Positions 5,784 through 6,109 of a stretch of DNA of 6,109 nt are shown one piece after another (within the stretch, counting starts at the first letter, position 1; every line of letters begins with the position of its first letter). Origin of the DNA: Desulfuromusa sp. (lineage in GTDB: Bacteria; Desulfobacterota; Desulfuromonadia; Desulfuromonadales; Geopsychrobacteraceae); contig JAGLDI010000187.1 of the NCBI GenBank assembly GCA_023145655.1, positions 1 through 6,109 on the forward strand, read 5' to 3'. The translations under genes were made by a program, and so were the position numbers. Below the pieces are notes generated by a model, which was not told where the DNA came from, made no database searches, and worked only from the letters and a program-made list of their open reading frames with translations.

Positions 5784-6109
5784 CTATTGTTGACCCCTTG
5801 CAAGCCGTAGGAGATCCCCCTCTTCCGCCCAATCGGGCAGTTGCAAGCGAAGCTGTGAATTTGGCTGTCCGGCGGGGAGATCCTCTCCGGAAAAATTCTG
5901 AATTTTTTCGACCCGAAACTTTTGCTGGCACATTTTCGGACCGATCAGTTCAACTTCATCTCCGACCAGAAACCGGTTTCGCCCTTCGACCCAAAGCCCC
6001 TCTTCGTCACGTCGAACAAAACCGACAAAGTCGTGGGTACGAATATAGTGGGTATCGGCAGCATGAATTTTGGCATCCTCATGACCAAACAAAAACCCGG
6101 TATCGTAGG
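5784..6109 (-). CDS. Peptidase U32 family protein, C-terminal part (TrhP/RlhA-like), cut by the window edge
   Basis: The frame is open from the right edge to the TAG at 5784, so about 107 C-terminal residues are visible and the start lies beyond 6109. The visible part opens YDTGFLFG, continues with YIRTHDFVGFV and EGRNRFLVGDEVELIGP, and ends GDLLRLARGQQ. This is the pattern of the C-terminal beta domain of U32 proteins, which follows the catalytic-like barrel. Characterised members (E. coli TrhP/YegQ and RlhA/YdcP) are RNA hydroxylation factors acting on tRNA uridine 34 or 23S rRNA. Which branch this one belongs to cannot be told without the N-terminal domain and its Cys residues. An internal TTG (6092-6090) is not a credible start, since family-like sequence continues upstream of it. 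The stop codon touches the ATG of the M48 protease gene. Confidence 0.85.
   Translation of the reverse strand, partial: YDTGFLFGHEDAKIHAADTHYIRTHDFVGFVRRDEEGLWVEGRNRFLVGDEVELIGPKMCQQKFRVEKIQNFSGEDLPAGQPNSQLRLQLPDWAEEGDLLRLARGQQ

Overview
The window looks like ordinary chromosomal housekeeping sequence from a Gram-negative bacterium of roughly balanced GC content. The combination suggests a member of the former Deltaproteobacteria (Desulfuromonadales-like): a LonA protease, a proteobacterial-type TrpRS, a Ste24-like M48 protease next to a U32 family protein, and a palindrome built on GGGGACACGTA. A gammaproteobacterium is the main alternative, because DUF2835 is common there. This placement rests on general gene character, not on a search.

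Left part (1-3041, + strand). A 5' non-coding region carries a hairpin-forming inverted repeat and a sigma70-like promoter. It precedes lon, which encodes the ATP-dependent LonA protease and is complete with all catalytic motifs. Fifteen bases after the lon stop lies a complete 75-residue gene of unknown function with its own ribosome binding site, almost certainly co-transcribed with lon. A 131-base spacer follows, holding an imperfect long palindrome that resembles a decayed REP-type (RAYT-associated) element.

Middle part (3042-4543). trpS (tryptophanyl-tRNA synthetase) is complete. Downstream are two small head-to-head genes. One is a 58-residue DUF4177-like gene on the minus strand (4098-4274), easily missed because it is short. 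The other is a 77-residue DUF2835 gene on the plus strand (4310-4543). Each has a plausible promoter lying inside the start region of the other, so their 5' transcripts would overlap.

Right part (4524-6109, - strand). A complete Ste24/CAAX-protease-like integral membrane M48 metallopeptidase starts directly at the stop codon of an upstream gene cut by the window edge. That gene is the C-terminal part of a U32 family protein (TrhP/RlhA-like RNA hydroxylation factors). The protease gene runs tail-to-tail into the DUF2835 gene with a 20-base overlap.

The themes are proteostasis (Lon, membrane M48 protease) and translation (TrpRS, U32 RNA modification). I see no CRISPR array, tRNA, rRNA, intact mobile element or defence system, and nothing that makes a convincing case for a wholly new system. 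The most useful leads are the lon-linked small protein, the overlooked DUF4177-like gene with its interlocked divergent promoters, and the decayed palindrome ahead of trpS.
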